A DNA stretch of 64,000 nucleotides from Pseudoips prasinana (taxonomy: Eukaryota; Arthropoda; Insecta; Lepidoptera; Nolidae). The stretch spans positions 9,486,001 to 9,550,000 of the forward strand of contig OX621250.1 of the NCBI GenBank assembly GCA_951640165.1. The letters are read 5' to 3'. The translations under genes were made by a program, and so were the position numbers. Under the pieces are notes generated by a model. That model did no database searches. It was not told where the DNA came from and saw only the letters and a program-made list of their open reading frames with translations. Shown piece after piece: positions 31,204 through 42,645 of the stretch (its first letter is position 1; every line of letters starts with the position of its first letter).

Positions 31204-33394
31204 CATAAGCGAGTTAGTTGAAGAGTGAGAATAGTAGTAGAGAGAGAGTAGTATGTATTTAGAAATATATAAGTATGTTTATTACTTGTGTGGTTTCTAC
31301 TCTACTTAGCTTCGGATCAGATGGCAGTGTGTTATTTATCCCAAGTTATATATGTAAACGGTTTACTCCAATCCAGGGAATAGGTAAATAAGACACAAAC
31401 ATGAGTACTATACTTCCATATAATCTTCCTAGTCCGTGAAGAATATTGCCTCCATCTTCCCAATGCCCTAACCAAATCCTTTCACCCTCGTCATCGCTTC
31501 CAAACTACAGTGTTGAATATCTATTCAGTTCCTTAAATGCATATTTACTATAGCGTACATGGGAAAATCGATGACCAGAATGTAAATATGTTTATTTTAA
31601 ATAATTCTAAAAAATAAGTAATCTAAAAGCTTCACAAGTAATTTTAATCAATTAAATCAATATCAATCATCCATATTATATTGTTATGTAAGAGTTTAAC
31701 TGCTCGGCAATAGAAATATTTAAATATAAAAATAGGAAAATAGATTCAGGGATCATAAACTCATTTTAGGTGTTTATGTTTTAATACTTTTCTCATTCTA
31801 ATAACCTGATTTCCCCGCAAAGAATATTAATAAAATTAAAATTAAACTACCCACAAAGTACTGAGTAAAATTAAAGTGCTAATTGACAAACACACTTTTA
31901 ATAAAATATGCAAATAAATTGAAAATATGGGAATAATTTACGTTTGATATGGTAACCCTAACTTTGATGCATCGAGATGTATCGGCTAGATATGAGCTCC
32001 CGGTAAAACTGGTAAATTAAAGTTTGCGCTCAATATAATTTTCATATGAGATGTGTGAGTACATAAATTATTGGGTATTACATGGTATGGCGTATAAATC
32101 ACGGGACTTGTAATGTATGGGATAGGAGGTATTAAGTCATAGACCTATTTCTATATAGACGCTGCTAATTTCTTCAGAGCCTCTACTATGGCAACCAGAC
32201 AACTGATAAACGTACTTACATACTTCTATTATAAATAAATAAAATATATAATAATAATTTTTATTCAAGAAAAATGTGTACAAAATTATATGAATTTATT
32301 TTAAAAATAATGAATATAAAGCTATGGATAGTTTCTGTCTGTAGGTACTAGGTTAAACCTGTACCACAGGCGTTCTAACGGCATAAAAAGTAAAGTATAC
32401 TTATCCTTTATTAAAAATCTTTTTTTTTTTTATTTTTTGCTCATAACACATGGATTTATCCTGGGTGGGCATCGAACCAACGACCTATGACTTAGCAGTC
32501 AGGGTAACTAACCTACACCAACTAATTTGTCCCATTCTCTTTTTTACAACATATTCATGAAAAATATAGCCACTTAAAAATATCTTATACGTAAAAATAA
32601 GTCTGTTTGTAAAGAACCTGGCTTCTGATCCAAAGGATGCGAGTTCGATACCCAAACCACACAAATATATGTGTTCATGAATATGTCTAGCTTAATGTGT
32701 CGCAAAAATGCTAAAATACTAAGGCGTTCACCCATTTACGTAACGACTCCTTAGCTTACGGACCGGTAAGGTCATGAGGTTAGCGAGCGCCTTATTTATA
32801 GAGCTCAGTAACACGGGTAACTGTTCTTTGATTTACATATCTTATTATCGACAACTGCACATTTTCATAGTATATCTAGTATTTATAGGTCTGTGCTAAA
32901 CATATTTATAAGGCTTCGGCATCACATCGATGTTGGTCAAAGTAGTTGTTCTATATAGTACAGGTTTGATGCCCGTAGAAATGTAGAGGCAATAAAAGTT
33001 GACTAGTTTCCTTTTAATTATATCGTATGTCATATTATTGATGTTCGTATATTCTGATACCCCGTTAAATGGTTATTCAGTAGACATTTATACAACGTGT
33101 AGCGGACATTAAACAGTGCGTTTTATTTTATCATTACTCGCCAATCTCGCCCGTATTAACTAAAGAGTACGGTTCAAAATAGAGTGAAAGAAAACAAAAT
33201 CTCAAATTGCGAGATAAATGTTTATGACAAATATAATGCACCAAAAATTTGCTTGATAATAAGGTGCATATAATTTTAGTTTTTAAACAAAATCAAGGCA
33301 ACTAGTAAACGACTCGCTTGATGGTAAGTGATCGCCGATACCCATGCACGTTTGCAACACCAGAGGGTTCTTACTGGGGCAATACAATTCAAAA
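31204..33394. other. Mostly low-repeat stretch with SINE and 5S scraps
   Basis: 31255-31350 is a SINE4 tail. 32455-32530 is a minus-strand SINE head (GGGTGGGCATCGAACCAACG). 32625-32700 is a plus-strand SINE scrap (GAGTTCGATACCC). 32724-32790 is a minus-strand 5S-like scrap (CACCCATTTACG, ACGGACCGGTAAG). Otherwise AT-rich with no coding signal. Confidence 0.5.
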
Positions 33395-34461
33395 GGTCGA
33401 AATAAGCGGTAAAATATCTCCGGGATCTCCAGTGGTAATGGGCCTCACACAGAGGTCAATTCCAGGCCCATTTTTTTAAATTTATATCAATAACTTACAT
33501 TACTATGTAAGGGATAAGCATGAGATTGTGTTGTTTACAGATGATACTTTCTTGACGTTCAAATTAAACCGACGATTAAGCAATTTTGACGATGTTAATG
33601 ATGCAATCTGTAAAGTTGTTCATTGGTTTAATGCCAATAATCTTGTGCTCAATGATAAGAAAACTAAAGTGTTCTTGGGTATCATTATTGACTCGAAGCT
33701 ACAATGGAGCCCACAAATAGAAAAACTGTCCGGCAAATTAAGTTCTGCACTAGACGGCTGACTGGTGGTCACACAGTTAGAATTTAACTAAACACACAGG
33801 TTTATTTCAGTTATTTTCATAGTGTAATGTCCTATGGAATTCTTCTCTGGGGTAGCTCTGCTGACATTAACACCATATTTATATTGCAAAAAAGAGCTGT
33901 AAGAGCTATCTATAATCTTGGCCCACGAGTGTCTCTAAGAGAAAAGTTCAAAGAGGTTAACATTCTAAATGTACCATCTCAGTCTATATGTATATGAAAA
34001 CCTACTATATGTGCATAAAAATATCGATTCCTTCTGATAAAAAAGGTGCGATACACATAATGTAAATACTAGATATAAGAATAATCTCATATTGCATAAA
34101 ATAAGTAACTCTTTTATGGGGCCATGTATAAAATTTTATAACAAACTTCCCAATGATATTAGAGAATTGTCTACAAATAAGTTTAGAAGAATTATTAAAG
34201 CTAAATTGTGTAGCAGGGCAAATTACAAAATTTCTGATTATTTAAGTAATAAAAGTGCTTGGGATTGAGATGTTCTGAGTCAACACACATGATTGTAATT
34301 AATCTTAAGTATATTTTATTTTAAAAAAGGACTCCTACTGAGTTTTTTGGCAGTGTTTCTCAGTAGCTGCCACGTTATGCACTGCACGGTAGGGTGAAAA
34401 AAATATGACGAATACAAATGTAAAATTTTTACGGAATAAATAATTTTTGACTTTGACTTTG
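33395..34461 (+). pseudogene. LINE reverse transcriptase pseudogene, same family as 61435-64000
   Basis: 5'-truncated. Decayed equivalents of the intact copy appear in order: RSIPGPF with IYINNLHYY, LFTDDTFLTFK (FADD mutated to FTDD), WFNANNLVLNDKKTK, FLGIIIDSKLQW (about 35 codons deleted between), then after a stop FSGVALLTL, KFYNKLPND and SNKSAWD. The 3' UTR ends in TTTGACTTTGACTTTG at 34446-34461, as at 61435-61449. Confidence 0.85.
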
Positions 34462-36201
34462 CCAGCCTTCAAGAAAGGAAAAGGATTTTGATGGATTGCT
34501 TCATAAATTATTAGTAATGCTTCGAGATTGTATAACTTTTTAAGCCTTTTTATTATAAAGTTTACAGTGAGCCTAGGAGGCTTACACTGCCTGACCAGGT
34601 CAAAGAGACTACAAACTTAGTTACTGACGTGGAGATGCACGAGGGGGTCTAGTAGTTGCACAAAACGTCTCTAAAGACGTTTTGTGCAACTATCACTCTA
34701 CGTTATTATGTGATGATCCGATTGAGGATCGGAGGGGAGACTATTATTATATTAACTATTATATATTATATATTATATATTAATTAAATAATAATATACA
34801 TGCGAATTTGAAGCATTACACAAGATATTTAGCTAAACCGAAGATTTAAACTGTCGATAAGTTATTCCACTTGGCCCCATTAGAATAACTAGAGCTTCAT
34901 CAAGTAACATGTACTGGACTGAAATATGACCAATCCAGATTTGCACAGTCAAGAGCACAAGTATAGAGAATGCATTTTAGTAATAGATACTATTACTTTT
35001 TAGTAGGTTTTCGAGTTTAATTTATATAATTAATAACTGTGGTAATAAAAACAAGAAAGGAATAAAATAATATATTATTTAAATGTATACAGCAAAGGAC
35101 GAGCTCAGCAGTATTTGAGTTTGGAAGTTTATTATTCAAAATAATCTTTATTTAGCTTTAGGTCCCTTGAAACTGTTAATTTACTTATAAATCTTAAGAT
35201 TAATATATGATCTGCCCAAAATGTACACAGATACCTTACAGGCAGGTTCGTTCAAATAAAATAAACATAAACAAAATTGGTTGATAAATTCAGGAGTATT
35301 TAATGTACATACATACATAAAGAAATACCTACTCATCGAATGTAGAAATCTTCCTCTTTTTTTAAGTTGGTTAAAGACCTTATAAGTTCTAAAATTCTCT
35401 CTACAACTTTAAAGTTGAATACTAAATAGGAACAACATTTAAGTAGTTACATGAAATTAAATTAAATATTGCTCAAAATCCTATTTGCAACAACTTAGGT
35501 ATAAAATCAAAAACGAAAATCAGACATTATCATCTCGCAATCTGACCATTGCATCATCATAACAGTGTTTGCCTACCGCTCTGTTTAACTTCAAGCAAAT
35601 GTCTAAAGTTTATGTTAAAAGGCCGCCCAGAGCCAGTTATCAGTAGCTTAAAATCATCGACAGTCTACCGACAGACTATAATTGTACCCTCAAGCATTCT
35701 CGATGACATATTCCATCAAAACAAGACTTTTCTCTAACGGTGAATCTAGATATTATACATGCTTTTATGCGATACTGCCCTTGTCGATATGTCATTGTGG
35801 CTTGAAAATCGAGTTCTCGAGAAAATTGCTGGTGATTAGTGATGGGAGTGTGACTATCCGTGTTCGCCGAATAGTAGCATATTGGTAGAATACATGAATT
35901 TAAAATGACATATAAATATACCTATACGTATACGCTTAATAATATGGAGGAAGGATACTGATGCTACCTTAAAACTTATATTTTGGGATATTGGCTAAAT
36001 CCTATTGCTGAAGATTTAAATATTGGGAGTAAAACAATGTTTATTAGATTTTACAAAATTGCATAGTTTCAACTTAACACTTTGGAAACACTATATATAA
36101 CAATGAACAAACTACAAACACTTTGATAATAATTTGATTTTTCAATTGTAAAGCTTTTTTCTTATTGTTATAGAAAGTTATAAATAATCATTGACTACAT
36201 A
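34462..36201. other. Low-repeat stretch with a perfect hairpin
   Basis: 34653-34670 and 34675-34692 form a perfect 18-bp stem with a 4-nt loop. A TATATTA-rich run lies at 34750-34795. No coding or repeat signal elsewhere. Frames at 35549-35888 lack motifs. Confidence 0.4.
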
Positions 36202-36265
36202 GGGTCTTCTTAGTTGAGGCGCATTGGATGCGAAGGTAGCATTAAACCATGACCGTCGTTATAAA

Positions 36266-36579
36266 CACAAAGTCATAATAATAATATTGAATTCTTACCT
36301 TAGTATAGACAGAACCTTTCAAATAAGATGTAGTATAATATATCTAAACCTATTCATAAATATTAAATATAATGAAAACACTACATAATAGTTTTAGTGT
36401 TTTTATTATATTTAATATTTATGAATAGTTTTAGATATATTAAAAAAACACTAATAGTTTTAGTGTTTTTATTATATTTTTTATTTATGAATAGTTTTAG
36501 ATATATTATACTACATCTTATTTGAAAGGTTCTGTCTATACTAAGGTAAGAATTCAATATTATTATTATAGCTTTGTTT
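36266..36579. repeat. Large palindrome
   Basis: The left arm (CACAAAGTC.., 36266-36386) and right arm (about 36453-36579) are inverted copies with about 95% identity, covering GAATTCTTACCTTAGTATAG and ACCTTTCAAATAAGATGTAG. A partial third repeat of TAGTTTTAGTGTTTTTATTA lies in the centre. Confidence 0.8.
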
Positions 36580-36852
36580 GTCTTGAATCTCCATAATTAA
36601 ATCTAAAAATGATATCTTGCCAATAACTTAATATAAGCTAGCTAAGTGACTAAACAAACTAAAACTATTATTTAAGCAATAAAAAATATAATAAAAAAAC
36701 TAAAACTATTAATTTCCATAATTAAACCTAAAATAATATCTTGACTATAACTTAATATAAGCTAGCTAAGTAACTAAATCATTACTGTTATGAATTAAAT
36801 GTCATTTCTAAATGTTTTCATACAGTCCGTATCTGTAAATATCTATATGTTA

Positions 36853-36986
36853 AGACGCCAGCACATCCAGCTACCCCAATCTCTCATATTTCTTTTAAAG
36901 ATATTCAACTTTATCTCATAAGCATAAGGTTCACTTTCAATTCGGGATATTTGACAGATTGGGGTAGCTTGATGTGCTGGCGTCTG
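36853..36986. mobile_element. 135-bp MITE, copy 3
   Basis: A 134-bp copy inside the retroposon, with flanking TA. The first base of the left end is lost. Confidence 0.75.
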
Positions 36987-37105
36987 TACCTAGAAATAAT
37001 TATGTTTACTTAACTATATTAGAACAAACATGTTTTGACAATTTACAAGCCCTATTTTAAAGTATACGTGAATAATAACCTTTTTATTTTATTTATTGTA
37101 TGCCA

Positions 37106-37521
37106 AGTAGTTTTTTGTTTTAGCTATATAGCTTTTTATGTAGTTCTATTTGGCGAATAGTCCTGATATCCGGCTGCGTCACAACACTACTTCTTACATC
37201 CCGAGGATAGTATCGATTATAACCGATTATGAGTGTTTACGCGCGTTTGATATGCGCGGGATAAATGTTTAATAGTAATTTAATCGAGAATAAGGGCAGA
37301 TATTTACATATTATGTATTAGAAGGGAAACGTTATAAAGATTGTGGCTGACAAGTAAAGTATAGGAAGCCGTATGAATAAAATACTCTACTGCTTAGCGT
37401 TTGGATAGAAACTTGGTTAAAATTACATAGCTGCGCTTACATTGGAATTTTACTCGGTGGCAGCCATCAAGTCCTCCTTGCGAACAGGTGTTGTATGTAC
37501 TTAACACATAAGATCATAATT
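37106..37521. other. Nothing recognised
   Basis: No shared repeat or coding signal. Confidence 0.3.
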
Positions 37522-37712
37522 TTTATTTTATACGACAAGCCCGCACTAGTCAATATAATTCCTGTGTGGCGGGGTACTTATGGACACAAAGTACATCCAG
37601 ACTCAGAACAACTATTTATGGGTGCTACAAATTTGAACTACACGAGAATCGCACCCAGGACACGAAGTGGTGAGGCCACTGTGTTAACCACTGCCCCACA
37701 CGTGCAGTCAAG
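37522..37712 (-). repeat. SINE2 copy, diverged
   Basis: The reverse-strand head ACTGCACGTGTGGGGCAGTG, a mutated B box (GGGTGCGATTCTCG) and the family body. Confidence 0.7.
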
Positions 37713-38508
37713 TTTGTGGTCCATATTGGTTACAAATTAAGATCGTACTTTATTATAGATCTACTCATCCATATACATATACATAGGTATACTACTTTTC
37801 TTTTGTAAGGGGTGCCCGCGACTTAGTACGAGTGGAATAGTGTCTTTTCGCATGTGAATATATAGTATATTACTGATTTTTGAATGCGGGTAGCATTCTA
37901 AAATCAGTTATTTGCATGCGTGTGGCACAGTAATCTGCCCTCACGTGTCAACATCCTTTAAATTAAGTTTTGAGTTTCTAGTTCAAAAAATAATCTAATT
38001 ACGATATTTCATCCTCCTTTTTCCCAGGCTCTAAACTATCTGTGTAACAAACACTTAAATCGGTTCAGTAGTTTTGCCGTGAAAACGCGACAGACAGACA
38101 TTATCTTCGTATTTATGCAAATAAAGTTATTATTTATAAATTAGTAAGCAAGTAAGGTTCATGTAGGTACACAAAAATGTATCCTCGATGGTAATCGAAC
38201 CCACGACCTGCGGCGTGAAAGGGAAGTATCTACTAACCACGCTAACCAGCCATTCAGAAGTTAATATAATTTTTTGTGTTCTTAAAATGTTGATATAATA
38301 CGGGTTTAGTTTTATAGGTAAATGAAGGTATTTAATTTATGTAACACCCTGTATAAACACAGATACTCTGTTTAGTTTGAGAACCTGCGTCATATAAATC
38401 TCTACATGATGTGATACCGAGTGTAAGTAGGTGCGTAATTACATGTGTACCCTAGTGTTTAGTGTGAAATTGCTGTACTAGATTGATTTACTGTCTGATG
38501 CTCTTGTC
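37713..38508. other. Helitron-like and SINE3 scraps
   Basis: 37985-38115 (CTGTGTAACAAACACTTAAA, GTTTTGCCGTGAAAACGCG) resembles a Helitron interior. 38157-38257 is a SINE3 head on the minus strand (GTGGGTTCGATTACC). The rest is unassigned. Confidence 0.45.
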
Positions 38509-38672
38509 GTAATCATACGTTTTGATTTGCCGTATGAATGAGATAGAATATAGTGCTAGAATAAGAACGTGCTTTAAAAACTTTACAGAAGTTATTAGAG
38601 CATCCTCTACAATTTTTATCATTTTTCTCTCTAGGTCCTCATAAGCAGTTTCACTTACCGATCTTTTTTATA
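38509..38672. repeat. Direct repeat, copy 1
   Basis: About 160 bp (TTTTGATTTGCCGTATGAAT, GAACGTGCTTTAAAAAC, TTTCACTTACCGATC) recurring at 39027-39188 in the same orientation with roughly 85% identity by eye. Confidence 0.7.
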
Positions 38673-38689
38673 TTTTTATTTTCTTTTTA

Positions 38690-38825
38690 TAATCATATCC
38701 TGGGACAATATTAACACACGGCCATCTTATCTTAAAATAAGCAAAGCTTGTCCTATGGAAACCAGATAACTGATATATTACATATACCTACTGCTTTTCT
38801 TTTATAAATACATACTTATATAGAT
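38690..38825 (-). repeat. SINE3 tail half
   Basis: TATCCTGGGACAATATTAAC to TACATACTTATATAGATA, cut off exactly where the body should continue with ATTACACCC. Confidence 0.7.
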
Positions 38826-38999
38826 ATGTCGCAATCATCCGTACTTGCTGATAAGAGACAGAAGCGACATGAAAGCGGCTCGGCACCAACAACCGCAAAC
38901 TTCTCTTGTCAGGCCTGCGGCAGGCTATGTCGCTCTCGTATCGGTTTGTTTAGCCACAAAAAAATGTCTCTCAGACAATGCGCCGTAAATCTTCTGTAA
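38826..38999 (+). pseudogene. Zinc-finger coding remnant, probably from a LINE C-terminus
   Basis: A 57-codon frame from ATG to TAA. The key part (residues 26-46) reads FSCQACGRLC then RSRIGLFSHKK, a C-x2-C start with His18-spaced pattern found at the C-termini of several invertebrate LINE proteins (C..C.R.C.SRIGL.SH). The second half of the finger is altered (C52 instead of a normally spaced ligand). It is GC-rich against AT-rich flanks. It could be a short relic rather than a working gene. Confidence 0.5.
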
Positions 39000-39026
39000 C
39001 AGACGCAAAGGCCATATCTATATATA

Positions 39027-39188
39027 TATAATCATCCGTTGTGATTTGCCGTGTGAGTGAGACAGAATACGATGCTAGAATAACAACGTGCTTTAAACAC
39101 TCAACGAAACTTATTAGAGCCTTCTCTACGTTTTATCTATTTTCTCTCAAAGTGCTCATAGCCAATTTCACTAACCGATCTATGACAC
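39027..39188. repeat. Direct repeat, copy 2
   Basis: The second copy of 38509-38672 (TTGTGATTTGCCGTGTGAGT, AACGTGCTTTAAACAC, TTTCACTAACCGATC). Confidence 0.7.
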
Positions 39189-39595
39189 AGTTATTAGGCC
39201 CCTTTTTACGGTTACTTTTTTAGGTTTCAGTGCGCTGTTGGCAATGTTTCATGCTTAGCCTTCACCATATTCATTCATTCACCCCTCTGAAGCAAAAGAG
39301 GGCCTCCTCATAACATTAACCCCCCGTCCAAAAAAGAGGGGTGTCCCACCACAGGCCCCATTTTGCTCCTAGGGGGCTCTAATAGACGTGGCCAGCGTCC
39401 TACCTAACGCTGAACCCCCTGGCCAAAGGAGGTCGTCCTTACTGTAGCTAAATCGTCCTCAATATAGTATAATGAAGAATATATAACCATACAGCTGAAT
39501 AGATAACCTTCCTCCTTTTGGGATAGTTAAATAATACTCACAATTACAGCCGTCACCATGCATTGTTGGCGGAAAGTTCAATTGATCTCTTCTAA
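39189..39595. other. GC-richer unassigned stretch
   Basis: 39280-39430 has C- and G-runs (CCCCATTTTGCTCCTAGGGG) resembling GATTTTGCTCCCAGGTGGGG at about 4965, perhaps a shared old repeat. Not coding. Confidence 0.35.
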
Positions 39596-40610
39596 TTTAG
39601 TAATTGGCCACAATTTGACCAAAAGCCAATGCAGCTCATGAAACCTTGTAAGCATGCCAAAGTGTTCAAATGTCTCCGTCAATATCAATTACTTCGTATA
39701 ATAAATCTTTTGGCGAATACGGAATGTCTTTTTTATTTTTTTACTATTCGGCTACTTGTGATCAAATGTTTCTCTAAATGGACACTTGAAAGCATAGCAA
39801 AGTGTTCAAATGTGTCAATATTAAACTGTTTAATAAAAACGATGGAAACATTTTGGTTGACGATTCGGCTATATGTGACCAAAGGACTCCGCATTGGAAA
39901 GTATTCAAATATATCAACATAAAACACTTCGTCTGGTAAAACTTTAATTTATGTTGATTGGTCTACTATTCGGCTTTATGTGACCATAGGTCATGTATTT
40001 CATGGAAACTTAAAAGCATACTAAAGTGTTGTATGTAGCATACTAAATAAAACTTTAAGCAACATGTTAATATGGCGATTTATCTCGGTTCTACCAATCG
40101 GCTACACGTGACCAAAGGTGACCCACTTCAGGTATTTTTGAAAAACATGCAACTTTTGCATGGTTTCACGAATCTTCGGAGGGCATCGTCTTTGTTTAAC
40201 ATAATTCAAATATGTCAACATACAATACGATTCGGCTACACGTGACCAAAGGTGACCCACTTCAGGTATTTTTGAAAAACATGCAACTTTTGCATGGGTT
40301 TTAGGAATCTCCGGAGTGCATCGTCTCTGTTTAACATAATTCAAATATGTCATCATACAACACGTCGTCTGGTAACAATTTTGACAAAACTTTAATTTAT
40401 TTCTATTGGTCTACTATCCAGGTTCATGTGACCAAAGTTCATGTACTCTATGAACTCTTGAAAGTATACCAAACTGTTAAAATTTGTCAACATCAAACAT
40501 TCAATCTAATAAAAATATTGGCGTATTTTAATTGATTTTTTATTGGCTATCATTCGGCTACATGTGACCAAATGTGATATACTACACGAAGCCTTAAAAG
40601 TAACACCAAT
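39596..40610. repeat. Irregular tandem array, ATTCGGCTACATGTGACCAA motif
   Basis: Seven copies of the motif lie at about 39746, 39863, 39968, 40096, 40230, 40416 and 40552. Spacing runs from 105 to 186 bp. The fourth and fifth units are nearly identical over 134 bp (GTGACCCACTTCAGGTATTT). Each unit also carries a TTCAAATATGTCAACAT-like string. On the minus strand two units stay in frame (TYLNYVKQRRC repeated), but other units do not. Confidence 0.75.
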
Positions 40611-40924
40611 AAACAAACATGTAAGTATCTACGTCAGACATTCCTCAGTGTAATGAGTACATTTGTAATAACTACAGCAGTTATAGTTAAGGCGCTGGAC
40701 GAAAGTAAAAGCTGGGAGCTGAGATTATGCTTAAATGCTTGGTCGATGAAATGGAAATGGAATTTGTGGGTTGTTGTTGTATAAAGGTTAAGTCACAATA
40801 TGGCGGCGAATATTCTTCAATTCTTGATTACAATAGAATATAGAACATTCTATATATTGTTCAATTATATTATGTTTTCTTTATTATTTATACTTTTATT
40901 TATTAATGTACTGAAAATAAAAAT

Positions 40925-41122
40925 AAAAAACTTGTGTGTACTTATGTACACGCGTTAGAAGTTATACTTCTTAATATACAACTTGAACATAGTTATCAAT
41001 TTTCATACCACCTAGAACTAACTTCATGCTGTTAAATTTTTTGGTGTCGGTGTGCGCGCGCATCGTATAAATTCACTCTCATCATTTTTCTCCATCGCGC
41101 CAAAAGAAGTATAACTTCAATA
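40925..41122 (+). repeat. KCT element, short form
   Basis: Nearly identical to 22793-22988 end to end (ACTTGTGTGTACTTATGTAC to AGAAGTATAACTTC). Low divergence suggests recent activity. Confidence 0.8.
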
Positions 41123-41287
41123 AATGATTTTTTTTATTAGTTTTTTGGTATCGGTACATAATAAATAGGTCATGCTTTTGTTTTTATTCATATGTTTGCT
41201 TAGTCGTGGCAGCTTAGTTTTGAAAATACGATTACGGCAGGCAAGCATTAGAGTGATAATTATGTGTTGTTGTATTATGAAATTGAA

Positions 41288-41552
41288 TTAAGGCGCTCAT
41301 AGCTAGATGCTCTCACCGGTCTGTAAGCGATCGGCGAGGTTAAGCAACTACGCTCGCGGTCAGTCCATAGATGGGTGACCGCCAAAGTGGTTTAATTTCT
41401 CAGCGTCTCCGTGCTTCGGAGGGCACGTTAAGCTGTCGGTCCCGGTTGTAGTCATTTGACAACAGTCGTTAAGCCATGTCAGAGGCCTACTGGGCGGCTT
41501 GAACAACTCTGACACTAGGGTTACCACTGCCCATACGATAAGCAAGCAAGCA
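41288..41552 (+). mobile_element. 5S rRNA-derived SINE with target duplication
   Basis: A 265-bp retroposon. About 41312-41388 aligns to 5S rRNA positions of roughly 28-95: TCACCGGTCTGTAAGCGATC, GGCGAGGTTAAGCAAC (box A), CGGTCAGTCCATAG and ATGGGTGACCGCC (C box). These are the internal promoter elements bound by TFIIIA. The tail is unrelated to 5S (TCTCCGTGCTTCGGAGGGCA, CGGTCCCGGTTGTAGTCATT) and ends in AAGCAAGCAAGC. An 11-bp duplication, ATGAAATTGAA, flanks it at 41277-41287 and 41553-41563. Confidence 0.85.
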
Positions 41553-41764
41553 ATGAAATTGAAGTCATAATATAGCATTCGATATTGTTTAATACCCTAA
41601 TAGCTATATTTGACATGAATATTTAGTATTTGATAGCTATTTAGAATTTTAGAAATCTGGGTATTTACTCGGAACGAAAAAGAAATAACTCCCTCGCTCG
41701 GAAAAGAAATAAGCTAGAACCATGATTAAACCAAAAAAGGTGGAACCTTATTGGTGGGTTTTTG

Positions 41765-42110
41765 ATTAAAATGAAAAACATTCGTTAAGGTATTTTTTTA
41801 CTATATAAATACCTTTACTCACTAGTAGTACCCCACTTACTAGTGAGGAGAAGGTGTTAGTAACTTTAGAATCAAATGAAATACTAATGAAAAGGGCTTT
41901 AAATTCCTCTATAATTTCCTTGATAAGATTAGCTCGTATTATTAGCGTAATTCTAAATTCGTATACATCGTCGCTTAAATCGTACTGACAACAACATAAC
42001 AACATTCCTACCCTTAAACAATTATGTATCATAACACCATATTATTAACCACATAGGTACTAGATTCGTACTACAAACATAAATTAGATCAGTAGCGCAA
42101 AGCACGTATG
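41765..42110. repeat. Diverged outlier unit of the 256-bp array
   Basis: ATTAGCGTAATTCTAAATTC, ATCATAACACCATATTATTA and GATCAGTAGCGC match the array units and its right flank at 43840-43925 with many differences. Confidence 0.6.
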
Positions 42111-42177
42111 GCCCAGTGGTTTGCGCCTCGCTACTACTTAGTGATGTGAAATTTAAGTAAATTTAATTACAATAATA

Positions 42178-42645
42178 TCTTCGGAAATCATTCACACACG
42201 GTCATCTGATCCCAAAGTAAACAGAGCTTATACTACGGAAATCAGATGACTGATATATTACATATCTTACTTTTCTTTTGGAAATACATACTTATATAGA
42301 TAACTAGCTGTGCCCCGCGGTTTTACGCGTTTAGCCCTGTATGTATGTCTGTTTGTCTGTATGTATATATACATACAGACAAACAGACATACAGACAAAA
42401 ATTCTAAAAACTATATGTTTGGCTTCGATATCGATTATAGATCACACCCCAAGTATCCTTTTAAAAAAATATTCAATGTACAGTTTTGACTTTCCAACGA
42501 TTTTATTATACATATGTATAGATTACACCCGAACTCAGGACAAACAGACATGTTCACGCACACAAATATCTGTTCTGGGTGGGAATCGAACCCACGACCT
42601 CCGGCGTGAAAGCAAGCATTTGCCAACCAAGCCAACAGGCCCGTC
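42178..42645 (-). mobile_element. SINE3 copy interrupted by Helitron B
   Basis: The tail half (42178-42303) and the head half (42523-42645, with B box GGGTTCGATTCCCACCC) join perfectly to the SINE3 consensus when 42304-42522 is removed. Confidence 0.8.
42304..42522 (-). mobile_element. Helitron B, complete non-autonomous copy
   Basis: On the minus strand it starts TCTATACATATGTATAATAA and ends GGGGCACAGCTAG, inserted between A and T of the SINE. It contains a perfect 52-bp palindrome at 42342-42393. Confidence 0.8.

Larger units (their letters stand above)
36202..37105 (+). mobile_element. Poly(A)-tailed retroposon, copy B, rearranged
   Basis: Starts within the shared protein tail (GTCTTCTTAGTTGAGGCGCA; codons for ALDPVV region) and ends CGTGAATAATAACCTTTTTA. 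The 3' UTR is expanded by a palindrome (36266-36579), a direct repeat of AACTTAATATAAGCTAGCTA (36628 and 36753) and a 135-bp MITE. Confidence 0.65.

Noticed and set aside
41312..41390. A 5S rRNA gene
   Set aside because: Only about the central half of 5S is present and it is fused to an unrelated tail with a target duplication. It is a SINE.
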